Source: Phlegmacium glaucopus (taxonomy: Eukaryota; Basidiomycota; Agaricomycetes; Agaricales; Cortinariaceae). From it: a DNA stretch of 64,000 nt. The number at the start of each line of letters is the position of its first letter. Positions within the stretch are counted from its first letter, which is position 1. Below, in pieces: positions 1 to 12,242 of this stretch. Location of the stretch: the NCBI GenBank assembly GCA_015039465.1, contig MU130696.1:1-64000 (forward strand). Reading direction: 5' to 3'. The notes under the pieces are model-generated. The model did not search any database and was not told where the DNA came from. It worked only from the letters and a program-made list of their open reading frames with translations. Made by a program: the position numbers and the translations under genes.

Positions 1-188
1 CTATGTCATTCTACAGAACTGCAGATTTACTACAAACATCTGTGGTGCTACAGATTTGCTACATAATCTATGGCATTTTCCGGAGTTTGCTGATGCTATT
101 AAATGCTTTAAAACCTATGCTGCAAGCCATTCCTTCACATTTGCCATCTTGCTCAAATCACAGCCACTGAAGTCATTCAGCAAATTAT

Positions 189-1401
189 CTAGAAGTGATC
201 AACATACAAAACTATATCAAAAGGGGTAAGCACACCTTCATTGTTTAACATTTCCAAAAATTCTTCATCTTCCTCTGTGCGAGGCAAATCTAAAGGCAAT
301 AAATTAGACAATTGAAAACAATACTGCAGATAGCACAAACTTGGAGCAAGCAGACTTTCAAAGTAAGCTTTTCGCTGCTGTGGTGTTCCATTATCAAAAT
401 ACTGACAAGCCCTCTGAGCATTGTGTTGTTTCACTGTGTTTCCACCACCTACTTCACCCTGCCAATCATTACATTCAGAGGCACTGCCAAAATCATCATC
501 AACATCCATCAGTGCAGATGATGATAAACACCCCTCTTCCTTAAGTAATACTTCTGGCTTCCAGAAAATCAAATCTACCAATTCAACAGTTTTGTTGATG
601 AGTTCCATAACATCATCTGGCAGTGATTTTGATTGCGCCTGTCTCAGATAGCGCCTAAACTTGATCTCTGCATTTATGATAACCAGGAATGGATTTAATG
701 GCAGTAAGGGGGTAGCCCGATGAGGAGGAGAAAAAGAAGGGAAGCGAGGACTGGATTGGACCCCAGGAAATTCACGGAGAATGCGATCATCTCCTACAAC
801 ATATGATTTCTTGTCAAGGTTGCCATTGCTATCTCGGTGAAAAACACTAAGGTCATTTGAATTTGGGAGAAGATGTTCAGGATGCAAGACCACCAATTCA
901 TACCCAAGGTTGCAAATAGGGGCATCTTCTACCTGTCGAGCCAGTCAGATGATGTAGGAGGAGAGAGGCAGTGGCCCTTACAGGAAATAGGCGAGAATAA
1001 GGAAGCCGCTTATTAGCATAAGAATCCCACTTATTATTTTCTCCCCTAACCAGGTTGATGAGATAATTGAGGGATATCACAGTGCCTGTCACTGCATAGA
1101 AGGCATAGTTATCAAGAGCAAAGTGCATGTTGCGGTCAACTTTCAATTGATCAAGCAGAAGGTCAGTAGGAGAGCAAGCAGAGAAGATGAATATCACCAT
1201 ACAGTTAGTGAGATTGCTGGTGTCATCTAATTTAAATAGGATGTGTACAATTCCAAGATTCTTGAGAAGTTGCTCCTGTGTCGCTGGGATCAGTACACGA
1301 CAAGAAAAAGGAAGTAAAAAAACATAATATACGAACAACTTTTGCTTTCTCTTCAAGTTTTGCCTTGGACCGAACGGTATTAACCCAATGGGCTGTTTCA
1401 A
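189..1401 (-). pseudogene. Unrecognised reading frame, apparently frameshifted
   Basis: I do not recognise this family. On the minus strand a 167-codon open stretch (1401 to 898) is followed in another frame by a 235-codon stretch (896 to 189). Near 938-950 the first frame reads LLHHLTG and then soon stops, while the second frame is already open as LARQVEDAPICNLGYEL and runs on as VVLHPEHLLPNS. The two read like one protein broken by a single-base shift, since I see no GT...AG intron there. The residues look globular (LDNYAFYAVTGTVISLNYLI, then an acidic patch LMDVDDDFG) with no signal peptide or clear motif. A further open stretch at 1398-1745 on the same strand could be an upstream exon, but it overlaps the end of the PLP-protein gene. 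Neither long frame begins with a convincing ATG. It could be a decayed gene, a lineage-specific gene with an assembly error, or a transposon remnant. Confidence 0.3.
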
Positions 1402-1662
1402 GCATATACGAAGAACGTTTGGTAAATGGTAATAAAGCAGGGCTCAGCCCGCGGGAGTGCCTTGTGTCTTATGGCTTTCGTTGTACTACTTGCTGCAGAT
1501 GTTTCCGAGCATGCTTTATTACTGTGATCGCGGATAATAGCCTCTAAGCCCCACTCATCAACTTTCTTGATTTTGGAGAAAGCGAAGGTGGTGGTAAGTC
1601 TATCTCCCTTGCTTGTCTGCAGAATGGTGTTCATGGCAAGTAGAAATTCAGATTGAGACATG

Positions 1663-2718
1663 TCACGCAGAGCGGCCACAAGTTTCGGCAGGATCCGGAG
1701 GAAATACATCATACTTCCTGGACGACCCAAAATTAGTGAAAACACCCTTGTGTGATTTCATTATCATGTAGCTTGTTTATGCATTTATCTATGTATACCT
1801 ACACCTGTATGTATCGCCACAATAACTACACTTTCTTTTCCCTTTCCAGTACTCACCCGCACTATATCACTCCCAGATTTCAAAGCCGCCTCGAAGTCAC
1901 TTGACATACCCATGCTCAGAAGTAAGCGTCCTGAGGGCTCTTCTCCCCAGTGATTACCCCCCCCCCCTCCCCGCCGTAGGTGCTGTTTAGATGCTTGACT
2001 AGAAGAAGTTCTCCTGTCTCTTTGAGCCTTTCGAAATCTGTATTTTTCCGTCTCTGATGTGGACAGGGAGAGTTTTAGAGCTCCGATGGTCATCAAGCCT
2101 TCTAAACCAAGTTTGGGACATTGCGTCAAGATATGTTGGGCCAAAATAAGGAGCTCTAAGTTCTCAAGATCCGACATCGATGCGGTGAGTGGGGGAAGAC
2201 CAGATTTTGAATCCTCTCCAGAGGTGTTTACTTGCAGAAGGACTCTTGAGGGGGATATACGGTCCAAAGGGAGAGCTTTGTTGAGAGCTGAAGCTGCTTT
2301 TACGGATCCTAAGGTTTGGATACCAAACAGATTGGGAATAGCTGGATATTTGTGTTGCGTAAACCTTAGTAAGTAAGATGTTGAAACTGAGCTGGCACAT
2401 ACATACAAGCGTTTTAGCTTTATTCGACTGTAACGTCCCTGTAAAATCCCAACGAATATCTGCAGGAAGCTGTTTAAACATCGTCAATTTGGGGGGGGAA
2501 CATGCCTAAAGGGAATGTTTGCACTCACTTTCCGAGCCTTCTCTTCCAACTCCTGCACATAATTTTCCCCAAAGTCTAGTCGTCCGGCGTTGTTACGCAA
2601 GGATATCTGATACTGGCTTTAATTTTGAGACAGCCACAAGCGTAGGCGATGTTGTAGGTAGAGACGACACCTTCACGCGCGATCTGACCTCTGCCAGCGA
2701 TGCAAGAAGTTCAGTCAT
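1663..2718 (-). CDS. PLP homeostasis protein (YggS/PLPBP/YBL036C family), with apparent frameshifts
   Basis: This family binds pyridoxal 5'-phosphate and buffers the cellular vitamin B6 pool; it is a single-domain TIM-barrel protein without known enzymatic activity. Reading from the ATG at 2718, the hallmarks appear in order: LVAVSKLKP with the PLP lysine, FGENYVQEL, DIRWDFTGTLQSNKAKTL, IPNLFGIQTLGSVKAA, GLEGLMTIGAL, LLLSMGMSSDFEAAL and GSDIVRV. Introns near 2460-2530 and 2340-2400 restore the frame at their sites. Three other breaks have no intron. They lie at 2593-2595 (an extra A turns an expected Ala-Tyr-Asn-Ala into a stop), at the T5 run 2043-2047 (the frame moves to DFERLKETGELL), and at the C11 run 1957-1967 (the frame returns to NHWGEEPSG). 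The C-terminal exon after the last intron is uncertain. Either the sequence has homopolymer errors or this is a recent pseudogene. Confidence 0.8.
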
Positions 2719-3402
2719 TCTTTCTTGTGAGGCGTTTTCAGTTGTCGCTGGTCATGACATTTTGGTACTTCACGGTACAGCCGAGGCAGGTCTGCTTCAG
2801 ATGGAGCCGGGAGGTCGAACCAGTCAGAACTAGATGTGATGTGTTTAAGCTGTAAAAAAGAAGTTTGAACGCATCTGAAAAAAACTTTGAAAAAATTGGC
2901 GCACCTCTTTCTTTTGCCTTTTGGTGAGAGGTTTTCCTGAGTTCGTTAGCTCAGGAGGGGATATGGGAGGCGCAGGAATGGAACGAGAAGCTGCTGCCGC
3001 CAATGCAAGTTCAACATCAGGATCTCGAATGGAGGTTGGACCGTCAAATCGGGTCTTTCCCAGTCGAATATAAGGTGGAGGGAGCTTCCCTGGGTCTAAC
3101 AGAGGCAGAGGGCTAGGTGGTAATTATAAACTAATAGATTATCATTGAATGTCGTAAGCGTCTTACAGTTCAGTTTCATCAGGAAGTGTGATGACCTCCT
3201 CCTCCTCCTGTGTTGATTGTATCGTCTCCGCAGTTTTTCGCTTCAGGTCTTCTTCTAAAATAGAGGCGAGGTAGGCTCGAATCCTTTTCTTTTCTTCGTC
3301 CTCAGAAGAAGATCCCGAGTCCGAGTTCGAGTCCGAAGTAGATGAGTTGGACTCTGAGTTGGAACCTTCAGAACTTTGCTCTTCGTCTGTCAAATCTACC
3401 AT
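2715..3402 (-). CDS. Fcf2-like pre-rRNA processing protein, short C-terminus
   Basis: The first exon starts at ATG 3402 and encodes a strongly acidic Ser/Asp/Glu-rich leader (MVDLTDEEQ, SNSDSGSSSEDEEKK). Introns near 3110-3165 and 2850-2915 join it to LPLPLLDPGKLPPPYIRLG, then KPLTKRQKKE, then SDWFDLPAPSEADLPRLY. The Trp-Phe-Asp-Leu-Pro element after a basic stretch resembles the opening of the Fcf2 domain (yeast Fcf2, human DNTTIP2), a nucleolar factor needed for early 18S rRNA processing. In the family this is followed by a conserved LRNxLDPKRxYK segment and roughly 80 more residues. Here the frame runs only about 18 more residues and stops at 2715-2717, overlapping the ATG of the PLP-protein gene as ATGA. 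The assignment rests on the short WFDLP region and the acidic/basic layout. It could also be an unrelated acidic nuclear protein. It shares a short divergent promoter with COQ5. Confidence 0.5.
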
Positions 3403-3562
3403 TGAGTACCGACTTATACGCGATTTATAACTGTACCTATGGCCTTTCCTTTCCCCTTTCCTGTAGCGAGAACGGTTGACATTTGCGCGTGAAGTGCAAG
3501 AGAGAGCCCCGGCTTACCGAAAAAGGACATTTTGTGATCGGACTGCTTTTCCATCTCACTCA
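3403..3562. promoter_or_regulatory. Divergent intergenic promoter, Fcf2-like / COQ5
   Basis: Only about 160 bases separate the ATG of the minus-strand Fcf2-like gene (3402) from the COQ5 ATG (3563). Both promoters must lie here. The segment has a pyrimidine-rich stretch at 3439-3465 (CCTTTCCTTTCCCC), common just upstream of fungal transcription starts. No TATA box is evident. The role is inferred from position. Confidence 0.4.
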
Positions 3563-4575
3563 ATGCAGCGTTTTACCAGAACTATGCCCCGTCTACAACG
3601 ATGCCCAACGGTGGCATCAAGAAGATTCAACCACTCACAAGTACCGCCTTCTACTTCTCCGTCCGATCTTCATGGCCGGACTACATCATTTGGTTTCAAA
3701 ACTGTCCCAGAGGATGCGAAGGAATCATTGGTTAAAAATGTTTTCGATTCGGTTGCCTCGAAATATGATCTCATGAACGACGCAACGTCCTTTGGCGTTC
3801 ATAGGTTATGGAAAGACGCGTTCGTGTCAACATTGCGACCAGGCAGGAAGGCACCTATGAAGTGCATCGATGTAGCTGGAGGGACTGGTGACATTGCGCT
3901 TCGCATCCTTGATTACGCCAGAGAAAAGCATTACGACAGGGAAACCACTGTAGAGGTGGTTGATATTAACGCGCAAATGCTCAAAGAAGGCCTCCGAAGG
4001 TTTAAACAGACAATGTACCATAACAGTAAGCGACTTCACATTTTTATTTCTTACAATACTCTGACAATCAAACAGCACCACAAATTTCCTTTCATGAGGC
4101 CAATGCACAAGATCTAGGTTCTGAAAAATTCAAGGACAATTCCTACGACCTTTATACCATTGCTTTTGGAATACGGAATTGTACATCAATTCCAGCTGTT
4201 CTGAAAGAAGCCCATCGCGTATTGAAACCTGGAGGCACCTTTGCATGTCTAGAATTCAGCAGAGTTAATAACCCACTGCTCAGCACGTTCGTTTAATCTT
4301 TATCTTGTCAATATATGTTCGCTGCTTACCAAGTGTCCATCAGGTTATATGATCAATACTCATTTACAGTCATCCCTCTTCTGGGTACTATATTGGCAGG
4401 TGATCGCGACTCGTACCAATATCTTGTCGAGTCAATCCGGAAGTTCCCTCCTCAGCCAACATTTTCTCAGATGATTAGGGATGCAGGGTTTGCGACCGGT
4501 AAAGACGTAGATGGGGCTGCTTGGATGGATTTATGGGGAGGTATTGCCTCTATACATACTGGTGTAAAGTTGTAG
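3563..4575 (+). CDS. COQ5: 2-methoxy-6-polyprenyl-1,4-benzoquinol C-methyltransferase, mitochondrial
   Basis: Coq5 carries out the only C-methylation in ubiquinone biosynthesis, using S-adenosylmethionine, in the CoQ synthome on the matrix face of the inner mitochondrial membrane. Three exons (about 3563-4025, 4076-4286, 4344-4575) join in frame to 301 residues, close to the yeast length. The first 30 residues are Arg/Ser-rich without acids ([14 protein letters not shown]), a typical targeting peptide. Family motifs follow: [25 protein letters not shown], the SAM-binding loop [14 protein letters not shown], the acidic VVDIN that contacts the ribose, [19 protein letters not shown] and [16 protein letters not shown] (quoted in parts). 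It ends in [19 protein letters not shown]. The same frame is open upstream to 3476 but without an ATG, so 3563 is the start. The cullin gene begins 115 bases downstream. Confidence 0.94.
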
Positions 4576-4689
4576 AGTTTAAATAACTATAGAATTTGAC
4601 CACAAATTTGACGAAATTTGGTTGCACCTTGTTTGCGTCTATCGGAACTCTGCCTTGTGCACACCTTCATCTTCTTTTGTTCCACCATC

Positions 4690-7483
<2,794 letters not shown>

Positions 7484-10400
7484 TTCTTTTATTTTGTGTT
7501 CTATCATCTCCTGTAGCATACTCAACTTGTATATTTAATATCTGTGATTCCTTTGCGGGTGTTCAAACCATTGGCGCAGCCTTATTCCGATGTATGGCTT
7601 GAACACTCTTACAGCGCTTCTGGGATTGGTAATGTGAAATTTGACCAAACGTGACGCCACGTAGGTCATTTCCGTTTTGGGATAAGTACCGTGAATTGTT
7701 TCCTGAGACCATCACGATATTTCAGATGTTCTCGGGGTTTCTTGTGCTAGCATCTATCGCAGGAGAACATGCTTCGAGGAGCATGGTACTGTCAATTGGC
7801 GCCAATGGGTCGTGCACGAATGATCGCCCGTGCTGTCCTTCCCGCGGTATACCTTGTATAGAACATAATCTGATCTTTCACCTGGATGAACTGGTACTTT
7901 GGTTGGCAATTGAGCACGACGTTGTAACGTCTGCGCTTCAAGACACGCTCCAATGTTCTGGATTGACTCGAATTTCGAAAGCTTCTCCACAAGGATTGCC
8001 ATTGAGAGGGATGAAAGCAAACGATGATTTTCTCCTTGACGGATCCCAATCTATATTCCTTGACGAGACCAGAAAAACAAGCTCATAAATATGGCCGTGC
8101 CTACTCTGGCAGAGAGCAGAGCTCGAGAATGTCTTTTGTGCGAGGAGATCGATAACTCGTTGGTCGCCGCCCTTGACCGTGACTGGCTATATTGCTAGTC
8201 ATGTCATCCCTGGATCCTTCGATTCGTTGAAGGAACAAGTGGTATGTCTGAGAGAATCAACACACATGCCCCTGCATCTCTCTCACACAAGAGACCCTCA
8301 GCTTCCATAGATGAACCCATATCCGGATACTTGCTCTAGATGACTGCCGCATTCACCACAATGAACATCTCGTAGATCTTATGGGCTGTTTGATTCTCTT
8401 TATTCTACCCGCTTAGCTTACTCAACTCAATCGAAGAATCATTTAGCAGTAGAATTCTTGCTTGCTGACTAAGGCTACAAAGGGCATTCCTGCGGAGACA
8501 TGGATACAAAGTTCGTCGAGAAGCCGGCGACCCCATCAATGCTCATCTTAAAGCGTGTGGATGTATGAGATGTCCGAAAGGTTCCTTCAAGCATGTAGCC
8601 TATATCGTCTGAACGGCGAAGTATATGATACAATTACGATTGCAAATAAATTTACGGTTCACAAACGAGGCAAGAGTTGCAAACTAGGCAGATGTCATTG
8701 TGAAACGTCAAGAAACGGCAGACGGACAGACAGAGATACATATAATCATCCACGCGACCTAGGCTTGGGGGTTGGCGTGTGTTCAAGATGGCTTCTGAGA
8801 TCTGAGGCCTGAGGTTTGAATTCGGACGTCATTCCCAAAAAAGGAAAAGAAAGATAACCCCGGTCCTGTCGATCTCGCCTATTTATTATCGCAAATATTC
8901 AAGTTTCATGTTCTTGTGCTGCGAAAAGGAGAAGAAAAGAAACTTGCGTTGGAATGGGGGACCCTATGATATCCCACCCGGGAAGGAGAAAACAGATACC
9001 TATGTAGTAGTCTTCGAAGTTGTCCAAGGATAAGTAGATAAAAGTAATCATCACGGGTAAAACCGAGATTTAACATTGACGGGTGTAAAAATAGCGTACG
9101 AAAACAAAACAAGTTGCTTTGCCTTGGGAAAAAGACGCTTCAATTGAATATATTTATTTTTGATATGAGTGAAGTTCCTGAAACCCCGAAATCATGCTGC
9201 GTGTGTATTGGAGAATGTATGCCGCGGCGAAGAGCTATTGATAGCAATACCATAGCCTTTTAATTAAGAGACGTAGACGTTTGTTTCGGATAAGACCAGG
9301 GGGAATCAAGTGATGGCACTTCCAGCCTGAACGAAGGGGGATAACCGTGTTACTCGTTGGACGTTGTGCAAAAATAAAAAAGAGCCGTTGCGTACAGACA
9401 TCGAGTGGTTTCCTTGTGTCATGAGGCTCTACATCACATGTATCCGGAGTCCAAGCAAATTGGAGTCATAAAAAGTCTCATCTTGTGCGTGGAATAGTTG
9501 TTGAATAAAGATAAGGTTCGAGATAGGATGGTCGGGTTACCAAAACTATAATGTATGATATATTATGAGTCAGGAAGTGTTTTGAACCTGACAGGCTAAT
9601 AGTCCAAAAACAGACTGATCAATCATACCCGTGTAGTAGTTGTAAGTAAGTCGTCCAGAGTATTTTCCTTGTTGTGATCGGAGTAGTGAGAGATTATCGA
9701 AACTTGAATGGTGTCCAAAGACGTCGGTTCCAGCCAGTTATTCAAGCTGCAAGGGTTTAGGTACTATAGATATTCATAGGATTCTTATCTGCCTTGGGGT
9801 TCGATTTAGTAGATTGGGCTGTGTCCATCAGAAGTAGTAGCAATAATATCATGATGGAGACTTTCTTGGCAATGGGAATGTGGGGGTGAAGCTGTTCTTG
9901 ATTGTAAAATAATCCATGTGTCAGTTTGAGTTTGGTGTGAGGTCTTGGCGCACTCCGCGCACCATCAGGCCTTACTAGACTGATCGATTAAGTATGCACG
10001 AGCTTAAGATTACTATTCAGAGTTTTTTTTGTTACTTGTGCCCTAGTAAAGTAGCTATCGTTGACGATGTGAGCCTTGAGGTGTTTGGATATTGTAGCTA
10101 GGTTTCGGTACCTTTTCCCACTCGCATAGACCTGCGCCAAGGTAACACAAGTTTATTCGAGAATGGAAACATGCGGGGTAAAGGACTATAAAAAAAACTT
10201 GTTATCAAGTGTAAAATGGGGTCAGTGATAAGAAACTTCGGAGTTTTGGAGAGGCGCTACTCATATCACGTAAATTCTTTCAATTCCGAATTACGGTATC
10301 TGTATCTGCGAGCCTCGAGGCGGAACATTAGAGATGCCAATGGGTACCTGTGCGAAAAGGCAAGTTTCGGTACCGCGAATATCCTTAGGGCTTAGACTCT

Positions 10401-10884
10401 CTTCAAGTGCAGGGTCCCCTCAATTCCACAAAGACCTGTGCTCGGGATCGACGAAAATATTGGAGCACAAGAAGTAGCGTCAAATTAGCAGTGCATTTAT
10501 TTTAAAAGGATCAACCATTGGCCCATATAGTAAGTGCTAAGCATGTAAAAGGACTAGCGTAGACTAGCGTTTTAGAGGAAATGTCCACATGAGGCGATGA
10601 AGGGACGATCATGATCATTATTGTTCCGCAGTATGGAGAAAGGAGAGAGCCGATGCGCCTAATTCGGATGCGGGATTAGTGAAGATGCTGTGTGCTATCT
10701 ACCAACTGCGATCTTAGCGCTGACTAGTCGACAAGTTGACTCGATCGTCGACGTCTGGGGTTGCCAATGCCCTCCTGAATTTGATGCCATGTTGTAGGTG
10801 TACTTAGACACCTATCTGATAAACCGTGTGAGTTTTCAGCCATGAAAGAGATGGGATCAAATATGATTCCCACGGCTTCACTCG
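7484..10884. other. Gene-poor region, 3.4 kb
   Basis: No convincing gene was found. Open stretches are short and lie in unrelated frames. The longest is 145 codons on the plus strand (7651-8088), opposed by 85-88 codon minus frames at 7754-8049. One minus frame contains a protein-like run (YNVVLNCQPKYQFIQVKDQI), but I see no family, start or exon chain. A plus-strand run at 8091-8190 begins MAVPTLAESRARECLLCEEI and soon stops. From about 8800 to 10880 the DNA is AT-leaning, with stops in all frames and no long repeats. It may hold decayed genes, a non-coding transcript or the RTT109 promoter at its right end. Confidence 0.5.
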
Positions 10885-12171
10885 ATGTCGATCAACCTCC
10901 GCGACTACCTATTGAAAGCGCTCTCCACACACCCTGGTACCCGTGAATTTCACCTACACGTCCTTGTCTCATCTCCCCGTAAAAACAATACTCTATACCC
11001 ATTCGCAAAGCCCAGACCTAAAGTTTACTCGCAAGACATCCTTATTCTCCTTTCGGAACAACGCAAGCCAGATGCATCCAGAGTCATCGTAACTGCCATT
11101 GAAGCAAACGTGTACAATATCCCAAATACATCTTGTGCGGTATTCTATGTCTCCAAAGTGGATTCTACAGGTCAAGCTGCTGAACCATCACCAACGGCTA
11201 CGCTTGTGAGGGGATTATTGAAGTATTATGCGGATCCTGCTACGAGACCTATTCAGGCTGAACATTTATGGATTCAATTATTTGCGCGTGCACAGGCTCA
11301 GTATTTGTTTCCTAATTCAGCAGAATGGGAAGGGAAGAAGTGGCTGAGTGATATCAAGCTTTGTGCATGGTGGAAGAGGCTTTTGACGCGAGTTGTTGGG
11401 GAATTGGGTAGTGAAGGAGGAAAGACGATGAAGATGAAGATGTTTTATCTTTTACCTGGATACAACGATTTTGAAGCCGAAAATGCCTTGAGGATCGCAT
11501 CATCGTCAAGTTCAGTGGTGCCTCTTACGGAACCGGAGATGGGGTGGGTTTACGGACATCCTTATTCTCCGACTGATGTACCATTTCCGTGTGGACACGA
11601 GAAGATGACGAAGAATCTAGGACACTATATTCCTTACTTTGATGACGACCCAAAGTCACGATTTTTGGATGAAATTGCGTTTATTACAGAGGGAGAGTCG
11701 TCGCATCAACGAAAACGAGCGCGTACTATGGTAGAAGGAAAGGAGACAGAAGTGGAGGATCAAGTGAAGGAGGATGGAAAACAAGGAGAAATGGGTAAAG
11801 TGACTGTGGATGAGTTTTGGGAACGCATGTCATTTCGGCAGGAATGTGTCGCGGGAGCAGTTACAGGGTTTTTCACGGTTGTGGTATCGTCAGGTGTCGG
11901 TAGTGGACATTTGGGGGGGCACGTTTCTTCACAGGTCAACAAACGGATAATGACATCGCTTCTCACGGGTGTGGAATTTTCTACTCAAGAACAAAGCATC
12001 AAGGCTACAGAGACGCTGGAAAGTGCGATCAAGGGATTATGTGAAGAATATGAATCTCATATTTACGGGAGGATTGAGACTCGTAATGGGGATTGTAATG
12101 ATATTAATAGAGGAAGCAGTGTAGTAGTGGTACCTGTGAGGGTGTTGAATGTACGAAGGAGAAAGAGATGA
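10885..12171 (+). CDS. RTT109: Histone H3 lysine acetyltransferase Rtt109
   Basis: Rtt109 is the fungal-specific acetyltransferase that, with Asf1 or Vps75, acetylates newly made histone H3 (Lys56, and Lys9/27) for chromatin assembly and genome stability. The gene is one uninterrupted 428-codon frame. It begins with a short helix (LRDYLLKALSTHPGTREFHLHVLVSS), then the fold's YVSKVDSTG strand region. It carries the family's best-conserved block, HLWIQLFARAQAQYLFPNS followed by KLCAWWKRLL, around residues 130-170. The C-terminal part has EFWERMSFRQECVAGAVTGFFTVV, matching the Rtt109 FW..M.FRQEC segment. Between them lies a charged, low-complexity insertion (KRARTMVEGKETEVEDQ) that can serve as the flexible activation loop or NLS region. 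The lack of introns is unusual for this window. Conservation is moderate, as expected for this fast-evolving family. Confidence 0.87.
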   Translation: MSINLRDYLLKALSTHPGTREFHLHVLVSSPRKNNTLYPFAKPRPKVYSQDILILLSEQRKPDASRVIVTAIEANVYNIPNTSCAVFYVSKVDSTGQAAEPSPTATLVRGLLKYYADPATRPIQAEHLWIQLFARAQAQYLFPNSAEWEGKKWLSDIKLCAWWKRLLTRVVGELGSEGGKTMKMKMFYLLPGYNDFEAENALRIASSSSSVVPLTEPEMGWVYGHPYSPTDVPFPCGHEKMTKNLGHYIPYFDDDPKSRFLDEIAFITEGESSHQRKRARTMVEGKETEVEDQVKEDGKQGEMGKVTVDEFWERMSFRQECVAGAVTGFFTVVVSSGVGSGHLGGHVSSQVNKRIMTSLLTGVEFSTQEQSIKATETLESAIKGLCEEYESHIYGRIETRNGDCNDINRGSSVVVVPVRVLNVRRRKR

Positions 12172-12242
12172 AACAGGCAGTGGTGGTTACGAGATCACAC
12201 ACACAGCAATAAATTGGCTTATATACTACAACTTCTTTCCAA

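Noticed and set aside
3476..3562. COQ5 start at 3476
   Set aside because: The codon is TTG. The first ATG in frame (3563) gives a proper mitochondrial targeting peptide.
9508..9525. tRNA B-box-like GGTTCGAGATAGG
   Set aside because: The last positions do not fit the consensus and no cloverleaf or A box could be built around it. The similar GGTTCGATTTAG near 9798 also fails.
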